Assembly (NCBI GenBank): GCA_964500205.1
Contig: CAZCNS010000015.1
Location: forward strand, 1-64,000
Length of the DNA: 64,000 bases
Reading direction: 5' to 3'
Source: UBA10329 sp964500205
Lineage (GTDB): Bacteria > Bacteroidota > Bacteroidia > UBA10329
Position 1 is the stretch's first letter, and each line of letters starts with the position of its first letter. The notes below the pieces were generated by a model. That model had not been told where the DNA came from, searched no databases, and worked only from the letters and a program-made list of their open reading frames with translations. Of the stretch, positions 17,497 to 27,399 are shown one piece after another. The position numbers and the translations under genes were made by a program.

Positions 17497-18822
17497 ATGA
17501 AACGATTTCTGACCTCAATATGCCTTTTTGTCTGCCTGATGGCGGGTCAGGCAAAGGCACAGAATTTCCTGAAAGACAGACAGCTGAAATTCAAGTTCAA
17601 TGAAGAAGGAACCCACTATGTGCAGTTGAGCATGGTTGGACAGCTGTGGGTTCGCTACGATCACAACAATCCAGGTAGTACGGTCTTTGGCAATGCTCAA
17701 GCCCACACGTTCGACATTGGTGTTAGGAGATGGCGTATGTCACTGTTCTCGCAGGTCACGGACAGGGTGTTCATTTTCACACAGTTCGGGATGAACAACT
17801 TCAGTTCCAGTTCAAAGCAGTTCTCAGGCTTCTTCATCCACGATGCCTATGCTGAATATGCCGTACACAAGCAAGGATTGTTCATAGGTGCCGGACTCAG
17901 CGGATGGAACGGTCTTAGCCGCTATGCCTCACCAAGCGTGGGCAGCATCCTGACCATGGACGCACCGCTATTTCAGCAGGTCACGAATGGTGTGAACGAT
18001 CAGTTCCTGCGAAAACTGAGCGTTCATTTCAAGGGCAAGCTCAATAAACTGGATTACCGACTGGCAGTTACCAAGCCTATGGCGGTTCAGAACGCTGTGA
18101 TTGCCGTAAGGGACCTGAGCCAAGTGTCTGAGTTTTCGCCTTTGCCCACCACCGTTCAGGCCCAAGGTTATCTCATGTGGCAATTCTTTGATCAGGAAAG
18201 CAATCTCACGCCTTACACCACCGGCAGCTATCTGGGCAAGAAGAAGGTGCTGAACGTTGGAGCAGGATTCATAGTGCAGCCCGAGGCCATGTGGCATCTG
18301 AACGCTGGTGGCGATACTTCGATCACCACCATGAATCTGTTAGCAGCCGATGTGTTCATTGATGCACCGCTGAACACCGAGAAACGCAATGCCATTACGG
18401 CCTATGCCTCCTATCACTACATGGATCTCGGTCCCAACTACGTGCGCAATATCGGGGTGATGAACCCCGCCAATGGCACTGATGCCAAGGGCACGTTCAA
18501 CGGGGCCGGGGACGCATTTCCAATGGTCGGGACAGGATCTACCGTTTATGCTCAGTTAGGCTACAAGTTCAAGGACGATCTCATCCCCAAGAATGGCACC
18601 ATCCAGCCATACGGAGCTGTGCAGATCGGCTTGTTCGAAGCATTGGATAACCCAATGGTGATGGTGGAGGGGGGCCTCAATGTGTTCGTCACCGGAACAC
18701 ATAACAGCAAGCTGAGTCTCAACTACCAGAACAGACCAGTGTTCAGAACCAATGCTGCGAACATATCCTATCAGTCGGACAGAAGAAGCATGGTGGTGAT
18801 TCAGTATCAGATAGCACTTTAA
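17497..18822 (+). CDS. Outer-membrane porin of the inorganic-carbon operon
   Basis: This 441-residue protein has a signal peptide (about residues 1-21, ending GQAKA) and a repetitive amphipathic beta-strand pattern with a terminal aromatic-rich strand MVVIQYQIAL. It resembles OprO/OprP-type or general Bacteroidota porins, for example VQLSMVGQLWVRYDHNNPG and RRWRMSLFSQVTDRVFIFTQFG. It probably lets small anions cross the outer membrane. It starts 9 bp after the SulP gene, so the operon would provide an outer-membrane pore, an inner-membrane carrier and the DAB pump. Specificity for bicarbonate is an inference. Confidence 0.82.
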   Translation: MKRFLTSICLFVCLMAGQAKAQNFLKDRQLKFKFNEEGTHYVQLSMVGQLWVRYDHNNPGSTVFGNAQAHTFDIGVRRWRMSLFSQVTDRVFIFTQFGMNNFSSSSKQFSGFFIHDAYAEYAVHKQGLFIGAGLSGWNGLSRYASPSVGSILTMDAPLFQQVTNGVNDQFLRKLSVHFKGKLNKLDYRLAVTKPMAVQNAVIAVRDLSQVSEFSPLPTTVQAQGYLMWQFFDQESNLTPYTTGSYLGKKKVLNVGAGFIVQPEAMWHLNAGGDTSITTMNLLAADVFIDAPLNTEKRNAITAYASYHYMDLGPNYVRNIGVMNPANGTDAKGTFNGAGDAFPMVGTGSTVYAQLGYKFKDDLIPKNGTIQPYGAVQIGLFEALDNPMVMVEGGLNVFVTGTHNSKLSLNYQNRPVFRTNAANISYQSDRRSMVVIQYQIAL

Positions 18823-18938
18823 GTCGGTCAGGGAGGTGTGGGCACAACAGTTCACGCCTCTCCTTTGACCGACATCATTGATACACCTCGTGAACAGCTC
18901 TCTCCCCTCCCCTCAAATTGCCCAAGTCCACAAATGAA

Positions 18939-18970
18939 AAAGGGCCGCATCATTGCTGACGCGGCCCTTT
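18939..18970. terminator. Rho-independent terminator between convergent genes
   Basis: AAAGGGCCGC (18939-18948) pairs perfectly with GCGGCCCTTT (18961-18970) around a 12-base loop. A-rich and T-rich ends let it work in both directions, ending the porin transcript and the T9SS gene at 18993. A near-copy sits at 10648-10679. Confidence 0.85.
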
Positions 18971-18992
18971 CAGGGTCAAAATACTGTGGACA

Positions 18993-21900
18993 TTACTTGA
19001 CCACTGCAATCCTTGTGGTACCGAGCAGATTCCCCTCGCTCACGCGGAGCAGGTAGATGCCACCAGCAACATCTTCCAAGGCCACCTCAGGTTGTAGAGA
19101 GTTGGCCGCTGAGCGGAAGACGATGCGTCCTGTGTTGTCCATCACCATCACCTCGGCCTTGGGTGTGAAGCCGCTGCCTTGCAGGTCGAGACGGAACTGG
19201 CCTGTGTTGGGGTTGGGGTAGGCCATCACTCGCACAGTGGTGCCAGCGCCATCGCCTATGCTTGACGGACTAAGGTCCATCGTGGCGCCTGAAACGTAGA
19301 TGTCATCATTCCATCCGTTGTGCGCACCCACTGCGGCAGCCACCTGAATGGGCGAAGTAAGGGCACTGGCCGGAATGGCCGCAGCGCGCAGCAGTCCGAG
19401 GGTGATGGTGCGGGCAGACTGATCGATACGCACACTGATATTATTGGATGACAGGTTGGTGAAATTCTCACTGTTGAATCCAGCCAGATCGCAGATACCG
19501 ATGGTACCGCTGTAGTTGGATGGCGGGGTGCCCGTCACCCAAGTGGTGAGCATACGATGCCAGCCCAAAGCATTGTTCGATGCGTTGTTCACATCAGGAC
19601 TCCAGAAATCGAAGGTCTGACCGCCACCGCTGTAGTAGAGGTGCACGTTCATGCCCACCTCCTGTGTGTTCACCGTGCTCATGGAAACCACGGTGGCGCG
19701 GAACCAGAGCGAATCGGACACCGCATCGTAGCGGTACTCCAACAGGGTGCCGTCCATCAGCTGCGGGTTGGCACCATCGCCTGCCGGGTCGGTGGCGATG
19801 GTTGTCCACTGCACCGGTGGCGGGGTGTTGTCCTGGATGGTGACATTGACAGACGCAGGTGCCGCCTCGCAGCCGTTGCCATCTGCGATCACCACCGATA
19901 CCGTGCCTTGACCGGGGTTGCCCCACTGCACGTTGATGGCATTGGTGCCTGCACCTGAGATGATGTTGCCGCCAGATACCGTCCACACATAGGAGAAGCC
20001 CGACTGCGCCTGCACAGAGTACGCCTGAGAACTGTTAGGCGTGACAGTGGTAACGCCTGTGATGGAAGGCGAAGCAGGGAAGCTGGTGCAACCGACATTC
20101 ACTGTGAGTGAGACCGTTTCAGAGCAGTTGCCATTGGTCTCAGTGACCGTGACAGTGGCCTGCCCTACGTTGGGGAAGGTGATGCTCACCTGATTCGTGC
20201 CCTGACCGCTGCCGATGGCACCGCCCGAAACGCTCCATGTGTAAGAACTGCCGATGCTCTGTGATACCAGATAGCTCGTTGGAGTGAGCGGGTCCACGTT
20301 GCCCGGGCCGATGATGGAAGTACCCAGTGCGGGGTTCACTGCAAGCGTCACCTGAGCGGTGCTGGTGCAGCCGTACTCTGACACGGTGACCGTGTAAGTG
20401 CCTGCACTCTGCGCTGTGGCGGTGAAGGTCGGGTTCTGCTGGTTGGAGCTGTAGCCGTTCGGGCCGCTCCAGCTGTAGGTCTGCCCTCCGTCTGCCATCA
20501 GTTCCACTGTGCTGTTCACGCAAGTGGCAGCACCGCTGCTTATCATGGCCATGGCGAAGTCATCGGAGCAGGTGTTGAGGGAAACGAGGATGCCTTCGGT
20601 GGTGTTGTTATCGATTTCGGCAATTACGGTACCTGTAGCCTGCAGATTGACAGCAGTGACCGGGAATCCGTCTGTGACCGAACGTCCACACATGTGAGCA
20701 GTGCCAGCATTGTCCACCTGAACGGACGACCCCAACTCCTCATTGGCATACGTCAGCACACCACCAATTCCATTGCCACCGTAGTAGGTCGAATAGAGCA
20801 TTTGACCGGATGGACTGAAGCGGGCGAGGATGAGGTCACCTCCACCGTTGATTGCGGGCTGCACGGCATCTGATGTGGTCTCGAGATCATTACTGCCTGA
20901 CCATCCGGTGATGTAGGCCGTGCCGTGTACATCCAACCTTACACTGTATGCCAGCTCATTCCAACTCGCACCGAAGTAGGTGGAATAGACCAAGCTGGTC
21001 AATGCCCCGTTCAGCTTGGAAACGAAAATATCGGATTCAGCCCCTTTTGCGACCTGATGGGCCTGCATGGTCGGGAAATTCGAGGAAACCGTGTTTCCCG
21101 TGATCACAATAGTGCCATCGGAAGCGATGTCCACACCTCGACATTGTTCCGAGTCACCGCCACCAAGCAGGGTAGAAGCTACAAGTGCGCTGCCTGTGGT
21201 GTTCAGTTTTGTAACGAAAAGATCGTACGTACCTCCTTGATAAGTATTGCTCAATGTGCCCGAGGTGGTGGGAAAGTCCGTTGAGGCAGTATGACCCGCG
21301 ATCACCAGATTGTTCTGCGCATCCAGCACCGCTGCGTAGGAGATATCGACACCGTTGCCACCGATGAGCGTGGAATACGTAAGTGTGGTGGCCGTACTGT
21401 TGAACTTGGACACAAACAGGTCGCCACCACCGTTGGCGGTCTGGTCGTATGCCCCACCGGTGATGGGGAAGTCGTTCACACCCGCGAAGGTGGTGCCTAC
21501 GACATACAGGTTGTTGCTGCCGTCCACAGAGAGGGAGAGACCGTAATCATCGGTAGTACTGCCCAAGTAGGTGGAGAAACTAAGGGAATTCCCGTTGGGG
21601 CCCAATTTCATCAAAACCGCATCAAAGCCTCCGTTGTGACTGTTGTCGAAGGCACCAACGACCATCGGGAAATTGGGTGAGTTGGTAGTTCCCGTGAAGG
21701 TGACACTGCCATCCGAGTTGAGGTGAGAGATGTTCCCAGGAAAACCGAAATCATCCTGATTGCCACCTATGAATGTGGAATAGACCAATGCACTTCCTGT
21801 GCTGTTGATCTTGCTTACAACTATATCCACCAATCCTGCATTGTTCTGGCTGTAGCTACCGGACACAGTGGGGTAGTTGGCTGTATTCGGGGAATCACCG

Positions 21901-22733
21901 AACACAATGCGCTCCCCGTTGGGCCTCACCTCGATCGCGTTCAACCATTCATCACCCAATCCAGAACCACCGAGATAGGTTGCGTAAAGCACGGGGTCGA
22001 TGATCAAAGCCTCATTGCTGTCAAAATCCCCGATATGGAAGGATGCACGGTCTCCTGTCAGTACAAAGTTGCTGGCAACCTCTGTCTTTTTACCGTCAAG
22101 CATCTGATAGGCCAACAGCTCTGCCTGCTTCACTTCGCCAAGAGAAGTCTCGAATACAAGTTGCCCTGCTTCACTGACATGGCTGCGCACGCCCTCGATG
22201 GCCCACACAATGGCGGATGGGTCTGCCCCTGGGTGTACGATGAAGTCATAACGGAGCATGCCACGGTCGGTGTAGTAGCGGATGTCGATGCCCTGATACA
22301 CATCGCGAAGGGTCACCTCATTGTAGGTCAGCACATCGGTGGCCCATTTAGAAGGCTCATTCCCCAAGAAATAGTTGAGGGTGTGAGGGGCGGCCGTACC
22401 GGTCTGGGCCATTGCGCCAGTTGCACTTCCATCGAGTGCCATGCGCACCACGTGGCCTTCCATGTTGATGGTCGGCAGCGGCTCGCCCACCGCTCTCTCC
22501 TTCAGCATACCGTTCTCATCACGGGCATCGGGATACGACAACTTATGAAAATCATAGACCACACCCTGCTGTGTGATCCACGCATTGATCCCGGCCGATT
22601 GGAACAGGTACCTCACCTCATCCGGCCACTGGCCCTTGTTCTCGGTAAAACCGGTGTTCTTGTCCTTGAATGCCATTGACTGCAACGGGTGCAGCAGCAG
22701 CAGGGAGACGGTGAGCAGTAGCAATTTCCTCAT
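18993..22733 (-). CDS. Large secreted SBBP-repeat/PKD protein with T9SS sorting domain
   Basis: This 1246-residue protein starts at ATG 22733, followed by the signal peptide MRKLLLLTVSLLLLHPLQSMA; upstream in-frame codons are not protein-like. Residues about 25-250 match the domain found before SBBP repeats in Bacteroidota (FTENKGQWPDEVRYLFQ). Next come seven or so SBBP beta-propeller repeats, with recurring YSTxxGGxxxD and ITGxTxSxxFP patterns (about 250-710). PKD-like immunoglobulin-fold domains follow (about 740-1000). Then comes a domain with VGMNVHLYYSGG, and finally a T9SS type-A sorting domain (about 1175-1246, ending LLRVSEGNLLGTTRIAVVK). It is probably exported and anchored at the cell surface. 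It is divergent from the two-component genes at 22899. Confidence 0.93.
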   Translation of the reverse strand: MRKLLLLTVSLLLLHPLQSMAFKDKNTGFTENKGQWPDEVRYLFQSAGINAWITQQGVVYDFHKLSYPDARDENGMLKERAVGEPLPTINMEGHVVRMALDGSATGAMAQTGTAAPHTLNYFLGNEPSKWATDVLTYNEVTLRDVYQGIDIRYYTDRGMLRYDFIVHPGADPSAIVWAIEGVRSHVSEAGQLVFETSLGEVKQAELLAYQMLDGKKTEVASNFVLTGDRASFHIGDFDSNEALIIDPVLYATYLGGSGLGDEWLNAIEVRPNGERIVFGDSPNTANYPTVSGSYSQNNAGLVDIVVSKINSTGSALVYSTFIGGNQDDFGFPGNISHLNSDGSVTFTGTTNSPNFPMVVGAFDNSHNGGFDAVLMKLGPNGNSLSFSTYLGSTTDDYGLSLSVDGSNNLYVVGTTFAGVNDFPITGGAYDQTANGGGDLFVSKFNSTATTLTYSTLIGGNGVDISYAAVLDAQNNLVIAGHTASTDFPTTSGTLSNTYQGGTYDLFVTKLNTTGSALVASTLLGGGDSEQCRGVDIASDGTIVITGNTVSSNFPTMQAHQVAKGAESDIFVSKLNGALTSLVYSTYFGASWNELAYSVRLDVHGTAYITGWSGSNDLETTSDAVQPAINGGGDLILARFSPSGQMLYSTYYGGNGIGGVLTYANEELGSSVQVDNAGTAHMCGRSVTDGFPVTAVNLQATGTVIAEIDNNTTEGILVSLNTCSDDFAMAMISSGAATCVNSTVELMADGGQTYSWSGPNGYSSNQQNPTFTATAQSAGTYTVTVSEYGCTSTAQVTLAVNPALGTSIIGPGNVDPLTPTSYLVSQSIGSSYTWSVSGGAIGSGQGTNQVSITFPNVGQATVTVTETNGNCSETVSLTVNVGCTSFPASPSITGVTTVTPNSSQAYSVQAQSGFSYVWTVSGGNIISGAGTNAINVQWGNPGQGTVSVVIADGNGCEAAPASVNVTIQDNTPPPVQWTTIATDPAGDGANPQLMDGTLLEYRYDAVSDSLWFRATVVSMSTVNTQEVGMNVHLYYSGGGQTFDFWSPDVNNASNNALGWHRMLTTWVTGTPPSNYSGTIGICDLAGFNSENFTNLSSNNISVRIDQSARTITLGLLRAAAIPASALTSPIQVAAAVGAHNGWNDDIYVSGATMDLSPSSIGDGAGTTVRVMAYPNPNTGQFRLDLQGSGFTPKAEVMVMDNTGRIVFRSAANSLQPEVALEDVAGGIYLLRVSEGNLLGTTRIAVVK

Positions 22734-22885
22734 GGTGATGGTCTTTGTGGTTGATTGTTTGATCGTGGTCAAAGGTGCAGGAGGCACCGAATGCCCGCAA
22801 TCGTTGATTCCAATGATATTTGACCATTAGTGGTTAATCTACATTTTAGCGATAGCCAAAAGCATCTACAACAGGGCGAAGGCGA

Positions 22886-22893
22886 TACATTTG
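22886..22893 (+). promoter_or_regulatory. TAnnTTTG promoter of the sensor kinase
   Basis: TACATTTG is an exact match to the Bacteroidota -7 element and ends 5 bp before the ATG at 22899. It settles the start choice over an in-frame ATG at 22830, which lies upstream of the promoter and before any signal peptide. Confidence 0.65.
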
Positions 22894-22898
22894 TTGAG

Positions 22899-25800
22899 AT
22901 GCAACAGATTGTTCTGCTCTTGTCGATGGCGCTGGTCATCTGTCCTGTCCTTGGCAGCAAGGCACAGGGCGTCCCTGAAGCCCGGCAGATAGGTCGGCAG
23001 GAGTTCTCACCGCAGCATCTGAGCATCCGTGACGGCCTCTCGCAGGGCATGATCAACCATGTGGCCGAGGACTCCAAGGGCTTCCTGTGGGTAGCCACCA
23101 AGGAAGGGCTGAACCGCTACGATGGCAAGGAGTTCAAGGTGTATCGGCACGACCCGTCCGACAGCCTTTCGATCAGCGACAATTTCACCTACTCCCTCGC
23201 GGTGGACGCCTCGGACAGGATATGGGTCGCCACGCAGTCGCATGGGGTGGACATGCTCGACCCCGCCACAGGCATTTTCCATCATTACCGCAGTGGCAGC
23301 GACCGGCCCGATGCGCTCACCTCGGACAATATGGGAGTGATGCTGAAGGATAAACGGGGCAACATCATCATAGAGACCCTGGACGAACATGGGTTCAACG
23401 TGATCCTCTGTGGCGAGGACAGCACCGGAGGCGGGGCGAGATACGATGTGAAACCGCTGCTCGAGGTCTATCCCGAACTGACGCGACTCAGAGGCAGACC
23501 GGACTGGAGCAGGCACCTCCTGTTCTCCCAGCGGGGCGACATCTGGTATTTCGATGGCGACAGCATACACAGGTCGCACGATGGCCAGATCAGCAGCTTC
23601 TACTTCGAGTTGCCTGAGTTCAAAGGCGGACGGTACGACCAGATCTTCATCTATGACCGCACGTCTGACGATGTTTACATGCACGATTACGGGCAGGAGC
23701 TCTTCCGTTTCGACCCTGAAAGGAACCGATTCGAGGTCGTGCTGAGGCTGCCTGCGCCCTTCGCGTTCCTCCACAAGCAGTTCTTTGACCGGGAAGGAAG
23801 GCTCTGGACATGGACCAAAGACGATGATCTACTGCGTATCGACCTCGGCCTGCACTCATTTGAATTGTACTCGCCCCGCTGGCAACGGCTGGAACCCCAG
23901 ACGCGCAATCACACCGGCATCAACATGCAGGACCGCAACGGCAACCTGTGGATAGGCACCGGGGGCAATGGTCTGCTGAAGATCAACAGATTCGTGGACC
24001 GGTTCCGTGCCGTGCCCGATGAGGTCAAGAAGTATCAGGAAGGGCTGTACCTGTTCCGAACGGAGCGCACCGGCACAAAGAATCACTTTGCACCCGGCAC
24101 CGCAGCACGCTGGAACGATACACGGGCCAAGGTGAAAGCGCGCTATCCTCATCTCAACCTGTCGGACTCCCAGTGCCACCTTACCATGGATGACCGGGGA
24201 TTCTTCTGGACGGGCGGCTATTTCTCAGATGAACGGATGGAGCATCTGCTCAAGATAGACCCTCGGTCCGGGGAGGTGCATCAGGTGGTATCTGCCCACC
24301 ATGACAGCTCTGAATGGTTTGCCCAGCCGGTGTTCCTGAGCCGGGACAACGATGTGTGGTTCGGAGAGAAATACACAGACGAACACATTCATCTTTACAG
24401 GTACGCTCAGGCTGAGGATTCGCTCTACAGATTTCGTTTCCCTGTGAAACGAAAGAAATTGGAGTACCGCTTCATCTCTGACTGGTACGAGGACAGGCAG
24501 GGCGACTGGTGGTTTGCCACCACCCAAGGGGTTTTCCATTTCCGACCCAAGACCGAGGAATGGAAGCATTACCGAAATGACCCCACCGACAGCGCATCGC
24601 TGCCGCTCGACATGACGCTTTCCATTTGCCCTGACCCACAGGAGCCGGAGCGCTACATCTGGTGCGGCACTGAGGGACGGGGGCTCAGCAGGCTGGACAT
24701 CCGCACTGGACGCTTCAGCCATGTCACCGCAGAGGACGGTCTGCCCAACGGAGTGATCTATGGCATTCTGCCCGACAAGCGCGGCAACCTGTGGCTCAGT
24801 ACCAACAGCGGACTGGCAAGCTATGCGATCGCCACTGGGGGCATCCGCACCTACACCGAAGCAGAAGGGCTGCCCGGCAATGAGTTCAACCGCTATGAGT
24901 ACAGCATGACCGAGGAGGGCATCATGTATTTCGGAGGAACCAGCGGCATCGTCCACTTTGACCCTGAGCATCTTCAAGAATCAGGAGCCGGCTCGCCTGT
25001 GCTCATCAGCGGAATGGAGGTGTCTTACGAGAAGGTGGCGTACGGACAAGATCCGAGAGGTCTGCTGGATGCGCCCATGGAATACTGCAAAGCCATCACA
25101 CTTAGACATGACCAGAACACCGTGAGCCTGCGGTTCGCGCTGCTTGACCTCACCGCTCCCGAGCGACACAAGTTCCGCTATAGGCTGCGCGGGCTTCAGG
25201 AAAGCTGGGTGGATGCCGGCATGCGCAGCGAGGCGACCTTCACCGACCTGAGTCCAGGTCTATACACCTTCGAAGTGGCCGGACTCAACAGCTTCGGCCA
25301 ATGGACAGGCATCCCGGCCTCCATCGACATCACCATCCTACCCCCATGGTACGCCACATGGTGGTTCAGGACCTTCCTGCTGCTGGTGTTCGCCTCCATG
25401 CTCTACGCCTTCTACCGCTACCGACTGGCACAGCTGCTGCAAGTGGAGCGCATGCGCAACCGCATCGCGCAGGACCTGCACGATGAGATAGGCAGCACCC
25501 TGAGCAGCATATCGCTCTACAGCGCAGTGATGCAACGCTCGGCAGACAGGATGCCCGCCAATATCAACGACATCCTCGGAAAGATCATAGACAGCACCTC
25601 AGAGATGATGGAGAGCATGAACGACATGGTCTGGACCATCAAGGCCGACAACGACAGCTTCGAGCATGTGGTCTATCGGATGCGCGCCTTCGCAGGCAAG
25701 ATGACAGAGGCCAAGGGCATGGTGCTACAGTTCAAGGCAGACCCCAAGGCCGAACAGCTGAAACTCGGCATGGAGAAACGCAAGAACATCTACCTCATCT

Positions 25801-26066
25801 TCAAGGAGGCAGTGAATAACGCTGTGAAATACTCCGATGGCAGGCTGCTCTCCACAGTGATACGCCAAGAGGATAACAGGCTCATCGTGCAGCTGAAGGA
25901 TGATGGCATCGGCTTCGACCCCGACAACTACAACCAAGGCAACGACCTGCTGGGCGGCAACGGAATGCAAAGCATGAAGAACCGCGCCAAGGAGATCAAC
26001 GCCCAGCTGAAGGTCGAATCCGCACCGGGACAAGGCTGCACCGTGACACTCGAGGTGCCGGTCTGA
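22899..26066 (+). CDS. Two-component sensor histidine kinase with periplasmic propeller
   Basis: This 1055-residue protein has a signal peptide (MQQIVLLLSMALVICPVLGSKA), about a dozen two-component-propeller (Reg_prop) motifs such as GFLWVATKEGLNRYDG and GNLWIGTGGNGLLKI, and then a Y_Y_Y domain (about residues 720-805). One membrane helix follows (FLLLVFASMLYAFYRY, about 825-842). A HisKA_3 dimerisation domain carries phospho-His861 in AQDLHDEIGSTLSS. The HATPase domain shows FKEAVNNAVKYSDG, DDGIGFDP and GGNGMQSMKNRA. It lacks the receiver and AraC domains of the hybrid Bacteroides kinases. The response regulator follows after 53 bp. Confidence 0.93.
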   Translation: MQQIVLLLSMALVICPVLGSKAQGVPEARQIGRQEFSPQHLSIRDGLSQGMINHVAEDSKGFLWVATKEGLNRYDGKEFKVYRHDPSDSLSISDNFTYSLAVDASDRIWVATQSHGVDMLDPATGIFHHYRSGSDRPDALTSDNMGVMLKDKRGNIIIETLDEHGFNVILCGEDSTGGGARYDVKPLLEVYPELTRLRGRPDWSRHLLFSQRGDIWYFDGDSIHRSHDGQISSFYFELPEFKGGRYDQIFIYDRTSDDVYMHDYGQELFRFDPERNRFEVVLRLPAPFAFLHKQFFDREGRLWTWTKDDDLLRIDLGLHSFELYSPRWQRLEPQTRNHTGINMQDRNGNLWIGTGGNGLLKINRFVDRFRAVPDEVKKYQEGLYLFRTERTGTKNHFAPGTAARWNDTRAKVKARYPHLNLSDSQCHLTMDDRGFFWTGGYFSDERMEHLLKIDPRSGEVHQVVSAHHDSSEWFAQPVFLSRDNDVWFGEKYTDEHIHLYRYAQAEDSLYRFRFPVKRKKLEYRFISDWYEDRQGDWWFATTQGVFHFRPKTEEWKHYRNDPTDSASLPLDMTLSICPDPQEPERYIWCGTEGRGLSRLDIRTGRFSHVTAEDGLPNGVIYGILPDKRGNLWLSTNSGLASYAIATGGIRTYTEAEGLPGNEFNRYEYSMTEEGIMYFGGTSGIVHFDPEHLQESGAGSPVLISGMEVSYEKVAYGQDPRGLLDAPMEYCKAITLRHDQNTVSLRFALLDLTAPERHKFRYRLRGLQESWVDAGMRSEATFTDLSPGLYTFEVAGLNSFGQWTGIPASIDITILPPWYATWWFRTFLLLVFASMLYAFYRYRLAQLLQVERMRNRIAQDLHDEIGSTLSSISLYSAVMQRSADRMPANINDILGKIIDSTSEMMESMNDMVWTIKADNDSFEHVVYRMRAFAGKMTEAKGMVLQFKADPKAEQLKLGMEKRKNIYLIFKEAVNNAVKYSDGRLLSTVIRQEDNRLIVQLKDDGIGFDPDNYNQGNDLLGGNGMQSMKNRAKEINAQLKVESAPGQGCTVTLEVPV

Positions 26067-26106
26067 TCCATTGGAATCAATGATTGGCAGCAAATGACCA
26101 CTCCCC

Positions 26107-26114
26107 TACTTTTG
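26107..26114 (+). promoter_or_regulatory. TAnnTTTG promoter of the response regulator
   Basis: TACTTTTG matches the -7 consensus exactly and ends 5 bp before the ATG at 26120. The regulator can thus be transcribed independently of the kinase, with almost no leader. It also argues against an in-frame ATG at 26084. Confidence 0.6.
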
Positions 26115-26119
26115 GTCGG

Positions 26120-26761
26120 ATGAAAACCAAGGTGGTCATATTCGATGACAATGCCAAAAGGCGCGATGGACTCCAACTGCTCATCGACTCCATGGAGAAC
26201 ATGAGCTGCGTGGGCACCTTCAACGACTGCCGCAATGTGCTGGAACACATTGACGCATCGCAACCCGATGTGGTGCTCATGGACATCGACATGCCCCACG
26301 TGAACGGCATCGAGGGGGTGCAACAGATCAGAACGAAGTACCCCGACCTCAAGATATTGATGCAGACCGTGTTCGAGGATGACGACAAGGTGTTTGCCGC
26401 CATCTGCGCAGGGGCCGATGGCTACCTCCTGAAGCAGGCCAACCCACTGAAGCTGCTGGAGGCCGTGAGCGAGGTGCTGGAGGGCGGTGCGCCCATGACA
26501 CCCGTGGTGGCCCGCAAGGTGCTGCAACTCTTCGGCAGGCAAAACAGACCGATCGCCAAAAAGGAATTCGACCTCACCAAACGCGAGCAGGAGATCCTCA
26601 CGCTGCTGGTCAAAGGCTACAGCTACAAGATGATCGCAGACGAGTGCTGCATCTCCTATCCTACCGTCAACTCGCATATCAGCAAGATCTACGGCAAGCT
26701 GCATGTTCAGTCCTCAGCAGGGGCCGTAGCCACCGCCATCCGCGAGGGACTGGTACACTGA
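26120..26761 (+). CDS. NarL/LuxR-family response regulator
   Basis: This 213-residue protein has a receiver domain (1-125) with the acidic pair in VVIFDDN, phospho-acceptor Asp55 in LMDIDMPHVNG, and a Lys in GADGYLLK. A C-terminal LuxR-type helix-turn-helix follows (about 150-210): LTKREQEILTLLVKGYSYKMIADECCISYPTVNSHISKIY. It is almost certainly the partner of the HisKA_3 kinase at 22899. It may control the divergent surface-protein gene at 22733, but no operator was identified. Confidence 0.94.
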   Translation: MKTKVVIFDDNAKRRDGLQLLIDSMENMSCVGTFNDCRNVLEHIDASQPDVVLMDIDMPHVNGIEGVQQIRTKYPDLKILMQTVFEDDDKVFAAICAGADGYLLKQANPLKLLEAVSEVLEGGAPMTPVVARKVLQLFGRQNRPIAKKEFDLTKREQEILTLLVKGYSYKMIADECCISYPTVNSHISKIYGKLHVQSSAGAVATAIREGLVH

Positions 26762-26799
26762 CCGCCCCTCACCCACCCCGAGGCAAAGGGACCTGCATC

Positions 26800-27399
26800 T
26801 CAGCCGCGCGGCCCTTGCGTGCGCGACCGCTTCCACTCCAACAGGTAGAGCACGGCCAGCGAACGTTGACCGCCCCACCGCGAGGCCACCTCCAGCATCT
26901 GCGACCGCAACCGCGTTGAAGGGTCCAGCCCGTAGAGCGAGGTCATGACCTGTTTGAGATGAAAGTCGTCTGCCGGGAAGATGTCCGGTCGTTGCAGGGT
27001 GTAGAGCAGCACCATGTCGATGGTCCACCTGCCGATGCCCGGGATGGACGACAGCGCTGCCACCACCTCTTGGTCCGGCAGTGCATGGAGGTCCACCGTG
27101 CGGGTGCTCCAGTGGTCCATGAAGGCCATCATGGTGGCATACTTGCCTTCCGAGAGCCTCATGTGAGGGAAGGCATGCTCCTCCAGCAAGTGGAACCGCT
27201 CCATGGTCAGATGCCCGATGCCTGCAAGCTCCAGTGCCTTCTGAAAGGTCTTCTTGGTGCTTCGGTAGTGTATCTGCTGCTCGATGATGCAACTCATCAC
27301 ATCATGGAACACATCGCGGGTGGATGCGATGACAGGGAGATCCAGCTCGGCCATGACCTTCTGAAGCACAGGGTCGTTGATGTTGTGCATGGGATTCAT
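26800..27399 (-). CDS. DNA-3-methyladenine glycosylase (AlkA/HhH-GPD family)
   Basis: This 199-residue protein removes alkylated bases from DNA. The helix-hairpin-helix reads LSSIPGIGRWTIDMVLLYTL (residues about 116-135), followed by FPADDFHLKQ, with the catalytic Asp at 144 or 145. The early helix IIEQQIHYRSTKKTF is the family's usual QQIS motif region. It is short compared with E. coli AlkA because it lacks the N-terminal beta domain, as in many bacterial AlkA-like enzymes. It is convergent with the response regulator; the gap is only 38 bp. Confidence 0.88.
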   Translation of the reverse strand: MNPMHNINDPVLQKVMAELDLPVIASTRDVFHDVMSCIIEQQIHYRSTKKTFQKALELAGIGHLTMERFHLLEEHAFPHMRLSEGKYATMMAFMDHWSTRTVDLHALPDQEVVAALSSIPGIGRWTIDMVLLYTLQRPDIFPADDFHLKQVMTSLYGLDPSTRLRSQMLEVASRWGGQRSLAVLYLLEWKRSRTQGPRG

